From positions 21,940 to 32,500 of the forward strand of contig NZ_AHMT02000015.1 of assembly GCF_000243815.2 (NCBI RefSeq): a DNA stretch of 10,561 nt, written 5' to 3'. The first letter of the stretch is position 1, and each line of letters begins with the position of its first letter. This stretch comes from Leptospira alexanderi serovar Manhao 3 str. L 60. GTDB taxonomy: Bacteria > Spirochaetota > Leptospiria > Leptospirales > Leptospiraceae. Shown in pieces: positions 1 to 10,561 of this stretch. A program made the translations under genes and the position numbers. The notes below the pieces were generated by a model. That model had not been told where the DNA came from, made no database searches, and worked only from the letters and a program-made list of their open reading frames with translations.

Positions 1-609
1 TCTAAAGTCATCGCTTGCATATTGAACTCCTCTATCGGAATGAAATATGACTTCTTTTGGATATCTCCTACGAGAAAGAGCTTTCTCAAAGGCCTTCAAG
101 AGATGTTCCGTTTCCAATGTCGAACCCAATTCCCAACCAATGATCTCTCGATTGAAAAGATCTTTGATCGCAAATAGATAAATCCATTTCCCGTTGATCG
201 GTATGTAAGTAATATCTGAGAGCCAAATCTGATTCAATCCATCCGACTTGAAAACTTGATCCAAAAGATTAGGAGCAACAGGAAGTTTGTGCTTCGAGTT
301 CGTGGTCACAGGACGAAAAGAACGCTTCCGATCGGCTTTTAAACCCATTTTATACATTCTTCTGTAAACTCGATTCTTAGATACGACAATCCCTTCCGAT
401 CGTAAGTCTTGATGAACTCGTAAATATCCAGATCTACCCTCATGCTCTTCAAATAGACGGCGAATTCTTTCGTCTAACTCTTGATTTGACTTTACTCTTT
501 CGCTATCTTCTCGTTTCAACCAATCATAATAGCCGCTCTTGGATACATTCAGAATCTTGCATATCTTCTTTACTGGGAAATGATTCTTTTCTATATATGT
601 ATATTTCAT
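1..609 (-). CDS. IS3-family transposase OrfB, DDE integrase core (3' end outside the window)
   Basis: The first 203 codons of the catalytic half of an IS3 transposase; the frame is open from the ATG at 609 to the window edge. A helical N-terminal region (KICKILNVSKSGYYDWLKR, residues 15-33) precedes an HTH_21-like stretch (GRSGYLRVHQDLRSEGIVVSKNRVYRRM, about 58-85). The RNase-H-like rve domain follows, with the first catalytic Asp in WLSDITYIP (D132) and the second in FHSDRGVQY (D192). The third residue, Glu, and roughly 80 residues lie beyond position 1. It is probably expressed mainly as an OrfAB fusion by -1 frameshifting; in that frame the region between the slippery site and this ATG is open. 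The truncation is an effect of the window, not evidence of decay. Confidence 0.93.
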   Translation of the reverse strand, partial: MKYTYIEKNHFPVKKICKILNVSKSGYYDWLKREDSERVKSNQELDERIRRLFEEHEGRSGYLRVHQDLRSEGIVVSKNRVYRRMYKMGLKADRKRSFRPVTTNSKHKLPVAPNLLDQVFKSDGLNQIWLSDITYIPINGKWIYLFAIKDLFNREIIGWELGSTLETEHLLKAFEKALSRRRYPKEVIFHSDRGVQYASDDFR

Positions 610-881
610 TTCCTTGGTTTCAAGAAGATGGCCACGGACTTTTTTAAAATCTCCCTCTCCTCCGCCACTTCCAAGAGTTCTTTCCTTAAACGTTCATTCT
701 CTGCTCGAAGTTCATCTTGGAACGGGCCATCATCCGTCAGATACTTTTTCTTCCAGTTTATCAAGGTATTCACGGAGACTCCCAAATCTTTTGAGATCTG
801 AGTCATTGATTTCCTGGACTTTATCAGGAGTTCAACCGTGTTCTTCTTAAATTCTTCGTCATATTGGGTTTTACGAGCCAT
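606..881 (-). CDS. IS3-family transposase OrfA (helix-turn-helix and leucine zipper)
   Basis: A 91-residue protein that gives the DNA-binding part of the OrfAB transposase. Residues about 5-45 form the usual IS3/IS911 OrfA helix-turn-helix (YDEEFKKNTVELL, then ISKDLGVSVNTLINWKKKY). Residues about 55-82 form a leucine-zipper-like coiled coil (ENERLRKELLEVAEEREILKK). Length is normal for the family. An AAAGGA ribosome site sits 8 bases before the ATG at 881. The stop overlaps the orfB ATG by ATGA. Codons 79-81 (TTA AAA AAG) contain the A_AAA_AAG heptamer where a -1 shift would fuse this domain to OrfB. OrfA made alone usually acts as a regulator of transposition. No damage is visible. Confidence 0.92.
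   Translation of the reverse strand: MARKTQYDEEFKKNTVELLIKSRKSMTQISKDLGVSVNTLINWKKKYLTDDGPFQDELRAENERLRKELLEVAEEREILKKSVAIFLKPRK
639..645 (-). promoter_or_regulatory. Programmed -1 ribosomal frameshift site (A_AAA_AAG) in the IS
   Basis: On the minus strand orfA codons 79-81 read TTA AAA AAG, giving the slippery heptamer A_AAA_AAG in the correct phase. A -1 slip here enters a frame without stops (VRGHLLETKE and on) that runs straight into orfB. A purine-rich stretch containing GGAGG (651-663) lies upstream and could act as the internal Shine-Dalgarno stimulator known from dnaX and several IS3 elements. I did not find an obvious downstream stem. Confidence 0.8.
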
Positions 882-897
882 GCTTTTTATCCTTTTT

Positions 898-938
<41 letters not shown>

Positions 939-963
939 TAGAGGTTGAGAGCGAACAGGCTGA

Positions 964-1514
964 ATGGGGGTGGGTAAATTCAGTTCATGAGCGATCCTCA
1001 TTTTACTGAATTTCTTACTTTGTGTTTCTGGAGCTAAGGAAAGAGATTGGGGTCGGTTGTCTTTCCACTGTAGAAACGAAACGGAATTTTACCCAGAACC
1101 CAAATATGCAGAAAAACCGGTTCAAGATGAACTTCAGAGTTTTCATATCAATCAAGTAATAAAACAAAAGGCAGGAACTTAAAACGAGGAAGTCTGTTTA
1201 TTATTCTGAAAAAATAGTCGAGGAACTGTTCAAAAGTAATCACGGCTTTTTTGAAAACTCAGATTTTTATTGCGAAGAGACTCGGGATTCGAAAAAACTC
1301 GGTGGACCTTTACTTCTCAAAATTCAAATGACGTTTTTCAAGAATCACGTTGTAAATTATGGTGGATTCCTCAGCGTTATGGTTCTAAACAAGTTGCAGT
1401 CAGCAATCGTTAAATGCTACAATCTACCTTGTAAGAAGTAGGAGCCCTGGCAAATATTCTTTCTATGAATCAGCCGAACATCTAAGTGCTGTTGAGATGA
1501 TACCAGTTTTTTAG
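964..1514 (+). pseudogene. Decayed gene for an exported (possibly lipo-) protein next to the IS
   Basis: No intact reading frame exists here, but consecutive protein-like segments continue one another in different frames. The phase from 964 reads MGVGKFSS, hits TGA at 988, then gives a signal-like stretch ILILLNFLLCVSGAKERDW and runs on to TAA at 1180. The next phase (open 1163-1441) carries SVYYSEKIVEELFKSNHGFF and FENSDFYCEETRDSKK. Near the A-run at 1292-1297 the sense seems to move back to the first phase (TRWTFTSQNSNDVFQ, KLWWIPQRYGSKQVAVSNR) up to TAA at 1411. It ends in the third phase (RSPGKYSFYESAEHLSAVEM) at TAG 1512. That makes one 5' lesion and about three frameshifts. The original start may have been ATG 987, where a one-base indel would give ATG followed directly by ILILLNFLLC. 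The LLC could be a lipobox. I do not recognise the family. The IS tip lies only 27 bases upstream. Confidence 0.6.
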
Positions 1515-1528
1515 GAAAGGGTTTAATT

Positions 1529-1566
<38 letters not shown>

Positions 1567-1617
1567 ATCCTTACATTGTTTGAATCTTAAAAACTTAAGA
1601 AAATTTTGGAGTGTATA

Positions 1618-2361
<744 letters not shown>

Positions 2362-2384
2362 CTGAATTTCTTAGATGGAGTATT

Positions 2385-2420
2385 TTTTTAAAGAGGTCGG
2401 TAAACCGACTTCTTTAAAAA
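2385..2420. terminator. Inverted repeat between convergent genes, possible bidirectional terminator
   Basis: TTTTTAAAGAGGTCGG (2385-2400) and CCGACTTCTTTAAAAA (2405-2420) form a 16-bp stem with one G-T wobble and a TAAA loop. It lies 23 bases after the stop of the secreted-protein gene and 46 bases after the stop of the converging M23 gene. The T and A runs are inside the stem, so no free U tract follows it on either strand. That makes it an atypical terminator, although the place is right. Confidence 0.5.
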
Positions 2421-2466
2421 GAATCATTCGATAGACGAAGGGTTGTCGAAGAGCAATACGAAAAAT

Positions 2467-4221
<1,755 letters not shown>

Positions 4222-4252
4222 CTTCCGAAAAAACTGAGCCAAAAATCGGAAT

Positions 4253-4280
4253 TTGTAAAGCCGAAAAGGAGCCGTAAAAA
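4253..4280 (+). promoter_or_regulatory. Candidate sigma-70-type promoter for the LptE-like/fur/tgt run
   Basis: TTGTAA (4253-4258) and TAAAAA (4275-4280) are spaced 16 bases apart and each matches consensus at four of six positions. They lie in the gap between the divergent M23 and LptE-like genes and would give a leader of about 40 bases. In the leader, GGAG (4268), CTCC (4283) and GGAG (4293) could pair in alternative ways, and AGGTC (4295) can pair with GACCT (4311). This is a pattern match only. Confidence 0.25.
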
Positions 4281-4323
4281 AACTCCTTGCGCGGAGGTCC
4301 GACCACAAAAGACCTTTCTAACT

Positions 4324-4887
<564 letters not shown>

Positions 4888-4907
4888 TCTTGACCCGTTC
4901 CTTGGAC

Positions 4908-6568
<1,661 letters not shown>

Positions 6569-6583
6569 AAAGGAGTTGCTGAT

Positions 6584-6924
<341 letters not shown>

Positions 6925-6971
6925 GATCGGATCATAATTTTATCCTACCTTTTCTGAAACCTGGTGCTGCA

Positions 6972-8621
<1,650 letters not shown>

Positions 8622-8642
8622 TTGTGAAAGAGGTTTCATGAA

Positions 8643-8674
8643 AAAAAGGCCCGGTTGTAAAACCGGGCCTTTTT
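8643..8674. terminator. Strong intrinsic terminator, usable in both directions
   Basis: A perfect 9-bp GC-rich stem, GGCCCGGTT (8648-8656) and AACCGGGCC (8661-8669), with a GTAA loop is flanked by seven A on the left and five T on the right. It begins 21 bases after the lruA stop. Because A and T tracts lie on both sides it should also stop transcripts coming from the minus-strand small gene at 8741-8857. Confidence 0.93.
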
Positions 8675-8740
8675 GTTTGTGGTTACCACTACTCCACTTT
8701 TTACAGAAGAATTTTTACTCGTGAAAAATAAATATTCGCT

Positions 8741-8857
8741 TTAGGCAGAAACGAATTCCATTAGAATTCCAAGCAGAATCGGCAATGTAGCGATCATGGC
8801 TGCAACAATATTCGTTCCACCTTGTTTTCTTAATTTTTCATTTGCTTTTGAATTCAA
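8741..8857 (-). CDS. Small single-helix membrane protein (38 residues), unrecognised
   Basis: A short minus-strand frame starting with TTG at 8857. AAAGGAG, a full-strength ribosome site, lies 10 bases before it (8868-8874). The product starts with a charged, soluble stretch (MNSKANEKLRKQGGTN) followed by one hydrophobic segment (IVAAMIATLPILLGILMEFV) that is long enough to cross a membrane, and ends SA. Positive charges lie on the N side, so an N-in orientation is likely. Its stop lies 67 bases before a terminator with a T tract on this strand too. TTG starts are common in Leptospira. An ATG appears only inside the hydrophobic part. I know no family; it could be a small envelope protein, a toxin-like peptide or a regulator of a membrane complex. 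Its upstream region overlaps the 18-bp inverted repeat. Confidence 0.6.
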   Translation of the reverse strand: MNSKANEKLRKQGGTNIVAAMIATLPILLGILMEFVSA

Positions 8858-8867
8858 AAATTTGATT

Positions 8868-8874
8868 CTCCTTT
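8868..8874 (-). promoter_or_regulatory. Ribosome binding site of the 38-residue gene
   Basis: The minus strand reads AAAGGAG, a near-perfect Shine-Dalgarno sequence, 10 bases before the TTG at 8857. It is the main argument that TTG is the start, since no ATG or GTG lies at a suitable distance in that frame. Confidence 0.6.
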
Positions 8875-8882
8875 AATAAGAA

Positions 8883-8986
8883 TAGAGTTGTTGAAAAATT
8901 AATCCTCTGTCCGTTTCTACCCTATTGAAATGGGCATTTGAAGCGGTTTTGTTAAACTGAAATCATGGAATTTTTCAACAACTCTA
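8883..8986. repeat. Perfect 18-bp inverted repeat enclosing 68 bases, MITE-like
   Basis: TAGAGTTGTTGAAAAATT at 8883-8900 and its exact reverse complement at 8969-8986 enclose 68 bases without a convincing frame. The outermost bases on both sides are TA. If that TA is a target duplication, the rest is a 16-bp terminal repeat and the whole is a ~100-bp miniature element of the TA-targeting kind (IS630/Tc1-like). Alternatively the arms fold as a long-loop stem in an RNA. The left arm lies 8 bases upstream of the small gene's ribosome site, so it must overlap that gene's promoter or leader. Confidence 0.65.
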
Positions 8987-10061
<1,075 letters not shown>

Positions 10062-10066
10062 CAACT

Positions 10067-10561
10067 ATGGGATTTGTGAAAGCTCCTGCAACTAAAGATA
10101 TGCTTCTGGAAGGAGTTCGTGAAACGCTCGGAGAGCGCGCCTATGAGTCCGTTCAAAAGGCGTATGACGTTTCCGAACGAGCACATCAGGGACAATTTCG
10201 TCTTTCGGGAGAACCTTATATCGTCCACCCGCTTCAAGTGGGATTTATTCTTTACGAGCTAGGTCTGGACGAAAAAGTCATCTGCGCCGGTCTTCTTCAT
10301 GACGTCATTGAGGACACCCAGTATTCTCGAGACGATATGATCCGAGATTTCGGAGAAGACATCACCGATCTAGTGGAAGGTGTCACTAAAATCTCTAAGA
10401 TCAAAAGCCAATCCAAGGAGACCGAGGCGGCGGAGAATATCCGAAAGATTATCGTAGCGACAATCAAAGATATCCGGGTTATTCTCATCAAACTTGCGGA
10501 TAAAACTCATAATATGAGAACTCTTTCGTTCCAACTTCCGGAAAAACAAAGAAGAATCGCT
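10067..10561 (+). CDS. rel: Rel/SpoT (p)ppGpp synthetase/hydrolase, N-terminal hydrolase domain (continues beyond the window)
   Basis: The first 165 residues of an RSH-family stringent-response enzyme; full-length members have over 600 residues. The visible part is the HD-type hydrolase: GQFRLSGEPYIVHP (ligand H54), LLHDVIEDT (H78, D79, with E82 and D83) and KLADKTHNMRTL (D145). All residues known to bind Mn2+ and hydrolyse (p)ppGpp are present, unlike in E. coli RelA, where this domain is inactive. So this is a hydrolase-competent protein. Whether it also synthesises (p)ppGpp cannot be judged because the synthetase domain is outside the window; many bacteria have a single bifunctional Rel. 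The start at ATG 10067 is 5 bases after the nadC stop, with a weak ribosome site; ATG at codon 12 is an alternative. Confidence 0.95.
   Translation, partial: MGFVKAPATKDMLLEGVRETLGERAYESVQKAYDVSERAHQGQFRLSGEPYIVHPLQVGFILYELGLDEKVICAGLLHDVIEDTQYSRDDMIRDFGEDITDLVEGVTKISKIKSQSKETEAAENIRKIIVATIKDIRVILIKLADKTHNMRTLSFQLPEKQRRIA

Noticed and set aside
580..850. Plus-strand frames across the IS orfA
   Set aside because: Reverse-strand shadows of the transposase; orfA has clear helix-turn-helix sequence and a ribosome site on the minus strand.
4222..4308. TTG start at 4308 for the M23 peptidase
   Set aside because: It would put 29 basic/aromatic residues before a normal signal peptide; an AAAGG at suitable distance is weak support only.

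Overview
The window is almost certainly chromosomal DNA of a pathogenic Leptospira. Three things point there: moderate-to-low GC, spirochaetal lipoprotein signals with loose lipoboxes, and a run of genes I recognise as Fur, tRNA-guanine transglycosylase, a STAS protein, a LysM lipoprotein matching LruA/LipL71, NadC and a Rel/SpoT enzyme. The order of this run agrees with what I remember of the L. interrogans chromosome. I cannot settle the species.

Left part (1-2420) looks accessory. It holds one end of an IS3-family insertion sequence on the minus strand: overlapping orfA and orfB, an A_AAA_AAG slippery heptamer, and a terminal end at 936. About 50 bases beyond the IS lie the remains of an exported-protein gene broken by a 5' defect and several frameshifts. 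Next comes an intact small secreted protein of unknown function, which appears to be an internal duplication of one fold. A 16-bp hairpin closes this part.

The middle part is a core block. A secreted M23 (LytM) peptidase on the minus strand diverges from a plus-strand run: LptE-like lipoprotein, Fur, Tgt, STAS-domain anti-sigma-factor antagonist, LysM lipoprotein (LruA-like). The fur/tgt and STAS/upstream-lruA starts overlap by ATGA, so translational coupling is likely. The run mixes outer-membrane and wall functions with iron regulation and tRNA modification. It ends at a strong terminator with A/T tracts on both sides (8643-8674).

The terminator also faces an unlisted 38-codon minus-strand gene (8741-8857) for a small one-helix membrane protein. 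Its upstream region carries a perfect 18-bp inverted repeat (8883-8900 and 8969-8986) that looks like a tiny MITE or a long-loop hairpin.

On the right, nadC (quinolinate phosphoribosyltransferase) is followed after 5 bases by the 5' part of a rel/spoT gene with an intact (p)ppGpp hydrolase site; it runs off the window. I found no CRISPR array, rRNA or tRNA. The most novel-looking items are the small membrane-protein gene with its inverted repeat, the duplicated-domain secreted protein, and the decayed gene beside the IS.
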